Shown here piece after piece: positions 1-5,039 of a stretch of DNA of 5,039 nt. The notes under the pieces are model-generated. The model was not told where the DNA came from and ran no database searches. It saw only the letters and a program-made list of their open reading frames with translations. The stretch is from contig RFQS01000162.1 in NCBI GenBank assembly GCA_009924885.1, forward strand, positions 1 through 5,039, written 5' to 3'. The stretch comes from Pseudomonadota bacterium. Lineage in GTDB: Bacteria > Cyanobacteriota > Vampirovibrionia > LMEP-6097. Made by a program: the position numbers and the translations under genes. The stretch's first letter is position 1; each line of letters begins with the position of its first letter.

Positions 1-512
1 TGATCAAACTGCCTAAGGGAGCAGATCGTGAGATAAATGATATTAAGCTTACTCGTTATGCATGTTATTTAATTGCTCAGAACGGTGATCCACGTAAGCA
101 TGAAATAGCTTTTGCGATGACCTATTTTGCCGTACAAACAAGAAAACAAGAAGTATTAGAAAAAAGGTTTGCAGAATTAGATCGTATACAAGCTAGAGAA
201 AAGTTGTCAGCTTCTGAAAAAGAACTTTCGGGGATTCTGTTTGAGCGTGGTGTTGATAGTAAAGGGTTTGCAAGTATTCGGAGTAAGGGAGACACTGTTT
301 TATTTGGTGGTAATACGACTAAGCAAATGAAAACTAAACTAGGAGTCCCAGATACTAGAGCGCTCGCTGATTTTCTTCCTGCTGTAACTATTAAAGCAAA
401 AGATTTAGCGACTGAGATTACTAATTTTGGGGTTAAAAAAGATCCAGAGGCGTTTAAAGCCAGATGGGAAGAAGCTTTGAACCATTTCGAGGACTTGCTC
501 GTTATGGTTTAA
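1..512 (+). CDS. DinD-like protein (DNA-damage-inducible protein D family), 3' part only
   Basis: The reading frame is open from base 3 to a TAA at 510-512, giving 169 visible residues; the 5' part lies left of the window, so the ATG at 117 is internal rather than the start. Visible residues 15-50 include LTRYACYLIAQNGDP and TYFAVQTRKQE, which match the central signature of DinD as I remember it. Further on, LFGGNTTKQMKTKLGV corresponds to the family's YGG...KGL block, and DFLPAVTIKAKDLATEITN follows. Family members usually carry an N-terminal BRO/KilA-N-like DNA-binding domain, which would be upstream here. E. coli dinD is an SOS-regulated gene whose product has been linked to RecA filament control; that role cannot be assumed here. 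Relatives often lie inside type I restriction-modification operons, which fits hsdS downstream. The last 20 or so residues (after GVKKD) do not resemble the family ending I recall, so the C-terminus may be divergent or shortened. A 67-base gap separates it from the next gene. Confidence 0.85.
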   Translation, partial: IKLPKGADREINDIKLTRYACYLIAQNGDPRKHEIAFAMTYFAVQTRKQEVLEKRFAELDRIQAREKLSASEKELSGILFERGVDSKGFASIRSKGDTVLFGGNTTKQMKTKLGVPDTRALADFLPAVTIKAKDLATEITNFGVKKDPEAFKARWEEALNHFEDLLVMV

Positions 513-568
513 ACTGGCTTGGAGATTGAAATCTGGGGAAAGAAAAAATCAAAGATGTTGATAAATAA

Positions 569-574
569 AAGGTG
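569..574 (+). promoter_or_regulatory. Ribosome binding site of the BRO gene
   Basis: AAGGTG lies five bases before the ATG at 580. The 14 bases GGTGAAGTTATGAA at 571-584 also occur exactly at the rhuM start (2823-2836), so the two accessory genes share a start module. Confidence 0.6.
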
Positions 575-579
575 AAGTT

Positions 580-1437
580 ATGAAAGAAGAAAATAAGCTA
601 GCGATTTTTCAAGGAAAACAAATTAGAAAAATTTTTCATAATGAGGAGTGGTGGTTTTCAGTCATAGATCTGATTAACGCTTTAGAAATTAGTACGGATG
701 CTCGAAATTATTGGAAAGTTCTCAAGAGTCGGCTTATTCAAGAAGGTTCAGAGCAAACGGTTACAAATTGTAACCAGTTGAAATTAATGGCCGTAGATGG
801 AAAATATCGTAAAACAGACTGTGCTAATACCGAAATAGCACTTAGGATAATACAGTCTATCCCCTCAGCTAAAGCTGAGCCTTTCAAGCTATGGTTAGCA
901 CAGGTAGGTTACGAGAGAGTAAAAGAAATTGAAGATCCTGAATTAGCAAGTCAAAGAGCAAAGCAAATATATAAAGCTAAAGGCTATTCTGATGCTTGGA
1001 TAGAAAAGCGGATGCGCTCTATCGCTGTTCGAGAAGAATTAACTGATGAATGGAAGCAAAGAGGTGTCAAGGAAGGAAAAGAGTATTCTATTCTAACGGC
1101 AGAAATTTCCAAAGCAACATTTGGAATGACTCCTAGTGAGTATAAAAATCACAAGAATCTTAAACGTGAAAATCTAAGAGATCATATGTCAGATTTAGAA
1201 TTAATTTTTTCTATGCTTGGGGAAGCTGCTACTACTGAGCTCACTAGAAAAAATGATGCTCAAGGTTTTAAAGAAAATAAAAATGTGGCTAGAGTGGGAG
1301 GAGAAATCGCAGGTAAAGCAAGATTAGATTTAGAATCAAAAATTAGTCAGAGTATTATTAGCAAAGAAAACTATCTGCCTAAATCAGAGGAGAAGAAGCT
1401 TTCTAAAACTAGAAAAGGGAAGCGAAAGAGTGTTTGA
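580..1437 (+). CDS. BRO family / phage antirepressor-like DNA-binding protein
   Basis: This is a complete 285-residue protein, about the normal size for the bacterial BRO-N proteins found beside type I R-M genes. Residues 6-115 form the Bro-N domain: KLAIFQGKQIRKIFHNEEWW, then FSVIDLINAL, a YWKVLKSRL segment, VTNCNQLKLMAVDGKYR (61-77), and IPSAKAEPFKLWLAQVG (94-110). Residues 116-260 are the family's own C-terminal region, with RGVKEGKEYSILTAEISKAT, MTPSEYKNHKNLKRENLRDH and a TTELTRKND segment. The tail from about 270 is lysine-rich. Bro-N domains bind DNA in phage and baculovirus proteins; the task of this chromosomal type is not established. The ATG start is supported by AAGGTG at 569-574, five bases upstream. 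Gene order suggests co-expression with the DinD-like gene and hsdS. I see no frameshift or truncation. Family assignment is firm; a regulatory role on the R-M genes or on invading phage is inference. Confidence 0.9.
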   Translation: MKEENKLAIFQGKQIRKIFHNEEWWFSVIDLINALEISTDARNYWKVLKSRLIQEGSEQTVTNCNQLKLMAVDGKYRKTDCANTEIALRIIQSIPSAKAEPFKLWLAQVGYERVKEIEDPELASQRAKQIYKAKGYSDAWIEKRMRSIAVREELTDEWKQRGVKEGKEYSILTAEISKATFGMTPSEYKNHKNLKRENLRDHMSDLELIFSMLGEAATTELTRKNDAQGFKENKNVARVGGEIAGKARLDLESKISQSIISKENYLPKSEEKKLSKTRKGKRKSV

Positions 1438-1482
1438 TGTAAAAGAGCTTAAAGATTTTTTGAGTGGCTTGAGAAGGTTTAT

Positions 1483-1488
1483 AGGAGA
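1483..1488 (+). promoter_or_regulatory. Ribosome binding site deciding the GTG start of hsdS
   Basis: AGGAGA sits nine bases before the GTG at 1498. There is no ATG near the beginning of the frame, and the conserved first HsdS segment begins within ten residues of this GTG, which makes it the best start. Confidence 0.7.
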
Positions 1489-1497
1489 GTATTTAGG

Positions 1498-2835
1498 GTG
1501 AGTAGAGGGGCTGTTATTAGAGAGGGTTATAAGAAGGCAGAATTGGGCTGGATTCCAGAGGATTGGGAGGTGAAGAGGTTTGATGAAGTATTCTCTTTCT
1601 TAAAAGTAGAACCTTTGTCACGAGAAGCTCTAACTGACAAGGATAATGATTTGGGGATTTACAATATTCATTATGGTGATCTTCATGCAACTTATAAATC
1701 AGAACTTTTAGATTTTGATAAAGAAAAAAGAGTGCCTCGTATTAAAGATTCCGTAATTTTATCTAATAACCTAAATTTTTTAGAGGAGGGAGATCTAGTT
1801 ATTGCTGATGTTTCAGAAGACTATCTAGGGATTGGAACTTGTATCGAATTAAAAAATGTGAAAGAGAGGAAGATATTAGGCGGCTTGCATACTTTTTCTG
1901 TAAGAGATTGTTCTAAAAAAACAGTTGAGGGTTTCAGAGTTTATTTATTAAAATCTTTTGAAGTGTTAACTGCTTTAAAGAGGATAGCTACAGGTGTATC
2001 CGTATATGGAATTTCTAAGACTAATCTATCAAAAATCAAAATCCCCCTCCCCCCTCTTGCGGAACAGAAAAAAATCGCAGAAATTTTAAGCACTTGGGAT
2101 GAAGCTATAGAAAAGCTAAATAGTTATATCGAAGCTAAGAAAAAACTCAAGAAAGCTCTTATGCAAAGGCTTTTGACAGGTAAGCAGAGATTTAAAGAAT
2201 TTATAATTAGAGATGGTTATAAGAAGACGGAGTTGGGCTGGATTCCAGAGGATTGGGAGGTGAAGAGGTTAGGGGAGTTGGTTGATTGTCAAAGCGGTGG
2301 AACTCCGTCTCGTGGTCTTGATGAACTTTGGAATGGTTCAATACCTTGGATGAAAATCGAAGATATGACAAAAGCTAATAAATACCTTTTCAAAACTTCT
2401 GAAAATATTACAGAAGAAGGATTAAAAACATCTTCTGCTCGCTTGTTTTTAGGGGGAACCGTTTTTTTAGCAATGTATGCGTCTGTGGGAAAGGTTTGTA
2501 TTTCTAAGATTCCAGTAACTTGTAATCAAGCGATACTGGGATTCTATAAATCATCAAATTTAGATGTGGAGTACTTATATTATTATTTACTTTTCATTGA
2601 AAAGCTTTGGCAAAGAAATATTCAAACTGGCAGCCAACCAAATTTAAATAAAAATATTATTATAGGACAGAAGATTTTCTATCCCCCTCTTGCAGAACAG
2701 AAAAAAATCGCAGAAATTCTCTCAAAAGCTGATGAAGAGATAGATTTACTTAATCAAGAATTAGAAAAATTAAAGATACAGAAAAAGGGACTTATGCAGA
2801 AGCTTTTAACTGGTGTGTGGAGGGTGAAGTTATGA
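1498..2835 (+). CDS. hsdS: Type I restriction-modification system specificity subunit (HsdS)
   Basis: HsdS gives the type I methylase/endonuclease complex its DNA target: each of its two target-recognition domains (TRDs) reads one half of a bipartite site. The 445-residue length is typical for a two-TRD subunit. The halves are parallel: GYKKAELGWIPEDWEVKR (10-27) opens TRD1 and GYKKTELGWIPEDWEVKR (240-257) opens TRD2. Each TRD closes with PPLAEQKKIAEILS (185-198 and 396-409), followed by a charged helical spacer of the coiled-coil kind and LMQRLLTG (221-228) or LMQKLLTG (432-439). The TRD cores (about 28-183 and 258-394) are unrelated by eye and differ by 19 residues, so a two-part asymmetric site is expected; its sequence cannot be read from the protein. 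The GTG start is chosen because AGGAGA at 1483-1488 lies nine bases upstream and the first repeat begins soon after. The stop overlaps the rhuM ATG. HsdM and HsdR are not in view. Confidence 0.96.
   Translation: MSRGAVIREGYKKAELGWIPEDWEVKRFDEVFSFLKVEPLSREALTDKDNDLGIYNIHYGDLHATYKSELLDFDKEKRVPRIKDSVILSNNLNFLEEGDLVIADVSEDYLGIGTCIELKNVKERKILGGLHTFSVRDCSKKTVEGFRVYLLKSFEVLTALKRIATGVSVYGISKTNLSKIKIPLPPLAEQKKIAEILSTWDEAIEKLNSYIEAKKKLKKALMQRLLTGKQRFKEFIIRDGYKKTELGWIPEDWEVKRLGELVDCQSGGTPSRGLDELWNGSIPWMKIEDMTKANKYLFKTSENITEEGLKTSSARLFLGGTVFLAMYASVGKVCISKIPVTCNQAILGFYKSSNLDVEYLYYYLLFIEKLWQRNIQTGSQPNLNKNIIIGQKIFYPPLAEQKKIAEILSKADEEIDLLNQELEKLKIQKKGLMQKLLTGVWRVKL
1516..1580 (+). repeat. hsdS framework repeat A, copy 1 (opens TRD1)
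   Basis: This 65-base segment matches 2206-2270 with four mismatches. The last 38 bases (1543-1580) are identical to 2233-2270. It encodes the conserved lead-in to TRD1 and is richer in G+C (30 of 65) than the TRD that follows. The two copies are exactly 690 bases apart, which preserves the reading frame on recombination. Confidence 0.9.
2050..2085 (+). repeat. hsdS framework repeat B, copy 1 (closes TRD1)
   Basis: This 36-base segment matches 2683-2718 with one mismatch and encodes PPLAEQKKIAEI at the end of TRD1. It contains a run of seven A (2068-2074) and abuts a C-rich stretch at 2043-2054. The copies are 633 bases apart, also a multiple of three. Confidence 0.9.
2206..2270 (+). repeat. 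hsdS framework repeat A, copy 2 (opens TRD2)
   Basis: Second copy of the repeat at 1516-1580, with 61 of 65 bases the same. It encodes the lead-in to TRD2. Recombination between the copies would delete TRD1 or insert an incoming TRD without shifting the frame. Confidence 0.9.
2683..2718 (+). repeat. hsdS framework repeat B, copy 2 (closes TRD2)
   Basis: Second copy of the repeat at 2050-2085, with 35 of 36 bases the same. It encodes PPLAEQKKIAEI at the end of TRD2 and also carries a run of seven A (2701-2707). Confidence 0.9.
2819..2823 (+). promoter_or_regulatory. Ribosome binding site deciding the rhuM start
   Basis: GGAGG is eight bases before the ATG at 2832 and lies inside the last codons of hsdS. 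It favours the ATG over the in-frame GTG at 2817, which has no comparable motif at a useful distance. The ATGA overlap with the hsdS stop (2832-2835) indicates coupled translation. Confidence 0.75.
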
Positions 2836-3845
2836 ACACAAACAAAAACTTTATTTTATACACTGCTACTGATGGCGAGGTTAAGCTAGGGGTCTTCGTT
2901 AGCGATGAAACCTTGTGGCTGAGTCAGAAAAATATGGCTGAATTATTTGGAATAGAAGTACATACGATAAACTATCATTTAAAAGAAATTTTTAAATCAG
3001 GTGAATTAGAAGAAATAGCAACTATTCGAGATTTTCGAATAGTTCAAAAAGAAGGTAATAGAGAGGTTTCTAGAGAAGTGGCTTTTTATAACCTCGATGC
3101 AATAATCGCAGTCGGCTATAGAGTTAATTCTAGAAGAGCTACACAGTTTAGGATTTGGGCTACTAATGTTCTAAAAGAGTTTATTATAAAGGGTTTCGTC
3201 TTAGATGATGATAGGCTAAAACAAGGAGAGCATACCTTTAAAGCAGATTTCTTTAAAGAGCTACTAGAGCGGGTTCGCTCGATTAGAGCTAGTGAGCGGC
3301 GTATATATCAGCAAATCACTGATATATTTGCTGAATGTAGTATAGACTATGACCCTAAATCTAAGACTACTAAAGAGTTTTTCGCTACAGTACAGAATAG
3401 ATTTCATTATGCTATTACTGGGCAGACGGCAGCAGAAATCATTCATCAGAAAGCTAATAGTAAAGAACCTTTCATGGGATTAAGTACTTGGAAAAATGCT
3501 CCAGAAGGTAGAATATTAGCTTCGGATGTGACTATTGCTAAAAATTATTTATCTGAAAAAGAGATTAAAAAATTAGAGCGTACTATCTCTGGATTTTTTG
3601 ATTATATTGAAAATATTATTGAAAACAGGCAAACCTTTACTATGATCGAGTTTGCGGAGAGTGTAAATAAGTTTTTAGATTTTAATGAGTATAAGATTCT
3701 AAAAGGTAATGGCACAGTCTCTAGAAAAGCTGCTGAGGAAAAGGCTTTAAGTGAATATCAGGAATATAATAAAAAGCAGCCGATAGAATCAGATTTTGAT
3801 AAGAGTGTTAAGAGGTTGATGGGGAAAGAAAAGCATGATCAATAA
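2832..3845 (+). CDS. rhuM: RhuM family protein (virulence RhuM family)
   Basis: The protein has 337 residues, the usual full size. Residues 7-130 hold the N-terminal conserved region: VFVSDETLWLSQKNMAELFG (21-40), which looks like a DNA-binding helix-turn-helix, then INYHLKEIF, VQKEGNREVSREVAFYNLDA (71-90) and VGYRVNSRRATQFRIWA (94-110). The C-terminal half has ERRIYQQITDIF, an FFATVQNRFHYAITGQTAAE segment, GRILASDVTIAKNYLSEKEI and a lysine/glutamate-rich tail. All match RhuM as I recall it. The family is named after a Salmonella pathogenicity island 3 gene and is often found in type I R-M loci; its biochemical activity is not established to my knowledge. An in-frame GTG at 2817 is possible, but the ATG at 2832 has GGAGG at 2819-2823, eight bases upstream, and its ATGA overlap with the hsdS stop is typical of coupled translation. 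It overlaps the next gene by 11 bases. Confidence 0.93.
   Translation: MNTNKNFILYTATDGEVKLGVFVSDETLWLSQKNMAELFGIEVHTINYHLKEIFKSGELEEIATIRDFRIVQKEGNREVSREVAFYNLDAIIAVGYRVNSRRATQFRIWATNVLKEFIIKGFVLDDDRLKQGEHTFKADFFKELLERVRSIRASERRIYQQITDIFAECSIDYDPKSKTTKEFFATVQNRFHYAITGQTAAEIIHQKANSKEPFMGLSTWKNAPEGRILASDVTIAKNYLSEKEIKKLERTISGFFDYIENIIENRQTFTMIEFAESVNKFLDFNEYKILKGNGTVSRKAAEEKALSEYQEYNKKQPIESDFDKSVKRLMGKEKHDQ
3020..3044 (+). other. Perfect 10-bp inverted repeat inside rhuM
   Basis: AACTATTCGA (3020-3029) and TCGAATAGTT (3035-3044) are exact reverse complements around a five-base loop, GATTT. The element lies in the rhuM codons for residues 63-71. No T run follows on either strand, so it does not look like an intrinsic terminator. 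It may be a coding coincidence, a translational brake or a protein-binding site. Confidence 0.5.
3303..3333 (+). other. Two overlapping, mutually exclusive inverted repeats inside rhuM
   Basis: ATATATCAG (3303-3311) pairs with CTGATATAT (3319-3327) around seven bases. Alternatively CAGCAAAT (3309-3316) pairs with ATTTGCTG (3326-3333) around nine bases. The stems share bases, so only one can form at a time. The segment encodes the conserved IYQQITDIFAE region of RhuM, so protein constraint may explain part of it. Confidence 0.4.
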
Positions 3846-4554
3846 AGGTTTGAGTAAATATTTATGTCAAGCTAGCTTATTGGTTGTTGCTTTGATTGTT
3901 TTTCTATCAGTGTTTCATTTTAATGCAATTACACCTTTTGTATCTATTGAACACAATGAACTCATAAGAAATTTATTACAAGGAGTTATGGCATATGATA
4001 CCGCTATCATTGCTATAGTTCCAGGGCTGTCTGGTAATCATATAGATTCATTGACAGGGAAATTTTCCTTCTTAAAGCATATTTCTGTACCTGTTATAAA
4101 GAGGATTAAAGATTTAAGAGAGGATGTAACGAGGCTACATGTATTAGGTCTTATTTTTACGATAATTCTTTATTTACTCGAAGGTTTATATAGTTCAGAA
4201 AAGATTTGCGTAATAACTATAGTAGTTTTGATTATTTTTCTAGTATGTCGAATATTTGCACTTTTTGACTTAGCTCATATTCAAAACTCGTCTCAGGAAA
4301 AGAATTTAGTGAATAATCAGATAGAGAATTTACTAAATGGTTTAAGAGAGACGAGAGGTGATTTCACATATACTTCTATTATTGAAGATCTTTTGCAGAT
4401 TTATAACACGCCTATAATTTCACAAGAGATTAAAGATAAAGCTTTAAAGCTTATGTTTGAATTTTTTCCTGACGTAATGGAGATGGAAAATTATGAAGAA
4501 TTAGAAAATACGTTAAGTTTATTTAGAAGTTATTTATCAGGAGCAGTTCAATAA
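3835..4554 (+). CDS. Membrane protein of unknown function with cytoplasmic helical tail
   Basis: I do not recognise this 239-residue protein. A hydrophobic segment at about residues 10-29 (LLVVALIVFLSVF) likely spans the membrane. Residues 50-66 (GVMAYDTAIIAIVPGLSG) are weakly hydrophobic and may be a second, marginal span. Two clear spans follow at 103-119 (VLGLIFTIILYLLEGLY) and 124-146 (ICVITIVVLIIFLVC onward), separated by a turn of only a few residues. The loop at 76-102 is basic (KRIKDLRED). Residues 150-239 are hydrophilic and look helical. The general plan, N-terminal spans plus a helical tail, loosely recalls DUF2254-type membrane proteins, but I would not assign it to that family. 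The ATG overlaps the rhuM stop by 11 bases, with GGGGAAAG at 3821-3828 as a possible ribosome site, so it is probably made together with RhuM. Its TAA is followed in the same frame, after one codon, by the ATG of the next gene, so the two may be parts of one protein. Confidence 0.75.
   Translation: MINKGLSKYLCQASLLVVALIVFLSVFHFNAITPFVSIEHNELIRNLLQGVMAYDTAIIAIVPGLSGNHIDSLTGKFSFLKHISVPVIKRIKDLREDVTRLHVLGLIFTIILYLLEGLYSSEKICVITIVVLIIFLVCRIFALFDLAHIQNSSQEKNLVNNQIENLLNGLRETRGDFTYTSIIEDLLQIYNTPIISQEIKDKALKLMFEFFPDVMEMENYEELENTLSLFRSYLSGAVQ
4539..4543 (+). promoter_or_regulatory. Weakly placed ribosome binding site before the last gene
   Basis: AGGAG is the only purine-rich motif before the ATG at 4558, but the 14-base spacing is long. 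It also forms part of the coding frame of the membrane protein (Ser-Gly-Ala), so it may be fortuitous. Confidence 0.35.
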
Positions 4555-4557
4555 AAA

Positions 4558-5039
4558 ATGTTAGAAGGTTCAGCTAAATTACAAACACAGTTTTTAAAAA
4601 AATTGATTGATACTTTGATTGAGAGCTTGTCTCAGGACAGGGTGAAGTTTTTGCCAAATATTTTGAATAATTTTGAGATGGTTCAGAAGAAGCTTGTAGA
4701 AAACAGAAATCCTCAGAATTTAGAACTGATCTATCGTTTAACTTTTAATTTATTACTAAAACTTGCTCATAAAAATTTGGTAAAGCAATCTACATCTAGC
4801 TCAAGAAAACACTTTGAAGCTATTTTTATTAATTTCTATCAACTCATGAAAAATCTCATTGATTTTAATGATATAGAAACTTTTAAATTAGTCATAGAGG
4901 GCTTATTTGGTTTTATGGAATTCCAAGTTCTGGCAAATTTAGATTTAAAAGAAGATTATTATACTTTGTATAAACCACATCTAGACAATGAAAACCGAGA
5001 GTCTCAGGAATTTTACTCTGATTTAAACAAGCTTTCAGG
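4558..5039 (+). CDS. Helix-rich protein of unknown function, 5' part (runs off the right edge)
   Basis: An open frame begins with ATG at 4558 and continues without a stop to the end of the window, giving 160 residues. Composition is rich in leucine, phenylalanine, asparagine and lysine, with repeated amphipathic patterns such as FLKKLIDTLIESLSQD, LIYRLTFNLLLKLAHKNL and FINFYQLMKNLIDF. This suggests an all-alpha, possibly helical-repeat, soluble protein. No catalytic motif, membrane span or family signature is visible. It follows the membrane protein gene by three bases and is in the same frame. The nearest Shine-Dalgarno-like motif, AGGAG at 4539-4543, is 14 bases from the ATG, longer than usual, so translation would depend on reinitiation after the upstream stop. 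It may be an independent partner of the membrane protein or the continuation of that protein cut off by a nonsense change. The coding potential is good (long open frame, same codon habit as the neighbours); the function is unknown. Confidence 0.65.
   Translation, partial: MLEGSAKLQTQFLKKLIDTLIESLSQDRVKFLPNILNNFEMVQKKLVENRNPQNLELIYRLTFNLLLKLAHKNLVKQSTSSSRKHFEAIFINFYQLMKNLIDFNDIETFKLVIEGLFGFMEFQVLANLDLKEDYYTLYKPHLDNENRESQEFYSDLNKLS

Noticed and set aside
117..119. ATG at 117 as the start of the DinD-like gene
   Set aside because: The frame is open to the left edge and the residues before this ATG match the family signature (RYACYLIAQNGDP), so the true start is upstream.
511..561. Remnant of a longer DinD C-terminus in another frame (residues like RLKSGERKN)
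   Set aside because: The resemblance to the lysine-rich DinD tail is short and low in complexity; not enough to call a frameshift.
513..579. Promoter or terminator between the DinD-like and BRO genes
   Set aside because: TTGAAA at 526-531 and GATAAA at 560-565 are 28 bases apart, too far for a sigma-70 promoter; the AGATT/AATCT palindrome at 524-535 has only a two-base centre and no T run follows.
864..879. CTCAGC/GCTGAG hairpin with TAAA loop
   Set aside because: It falls in the codons of the conserved PSAKAEPF segment of the BRO protein and is short, so coding coincidence is the simpler reading.
2230..2278. G-rich stretch that might form a G-quadruplex
   Set aside because: The G tracts are mostly pairs with uneven spacing, and the sequence is fixed by the conserved HsdS framework residues.
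2817..2831. GTG at 2817 as the rhuM start
   Set aside because: The ATG at 2832 has a well-spaced GGAGG and the standard ATGA overlap; the extra residues from the GTG start would be encoded by the ribosome site itself.
3264..3446. A 60-residue open frame on the minus strand
   Set aside because: It lies wholly inside rhuM, which has a strong family match on the + strand, and shows no family features or ribosome site of its own.
1..5039. CRISPR array, tRNA, rRNA, insertion sequence or integrase attachment site
   Set aside because: No regularly spaced repeats, cloverleaf, rRNA-like sequence, transposase frame or tRNA-end duplication was seen; the only direct repeats are the hsdS framework copies.

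Overview
The window is a low-GC stretch (roughly one third G+C by eye) of a bacterial genome using the ordinary code: TGA ends genes and tryptophan is TGG. Shine-Dalgarno-like motifs precede most starts. The organism cannot be named from this sequence. Every gene reads on the + strand with short gaps or overlaps, so the region looks like one operon whose two ends lie outside the window. No transcription terminator or convincing promoter was found, and there is no gene-free stretch above 70 bases.

Layout: (1) 1-512, the 3' part of a DinD-like (DNA-damage-inducible protein D family) gene; (2) 580-1437, a complete BRO/phage-antirepressor family gene; (3) 1498-2835, hsdS, the DNA-specificity subunit of a type I restriction-modification (R-M) system; (4) 2832-3845, a RhuM-family gene overlapping hsdS by 4 bases; (5) 3835-4554, an unrecognised membrane protein gene overlapping rhuM by 11 bases; (6) 4558-5039, an unrecognised helix-rich protein gene that runs off the right edge. 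Gene 6 starts three bases after the stop of gene 5 and lies in the same reading frame.

The type I R-M specificity gene is the anchor. hsdM and hsdR are not in the window; in a normal locus they would lie to either side. The specificity gene carries two DNA target-recognition domains framed by nearly identical DNA repeats, the usual substrate for domain exchange. Around it sit three accessory proteins (DinD-like, BRO, RhuM) of families often found inside type I R-M operons, with poorly known roles. The least explained part is the right end: a membrane protein translationally linked to rhuM, followed in frame by a helical protein. It is either a new two-gene accessory module or one large membrane-anchored protein split by a stop codon.
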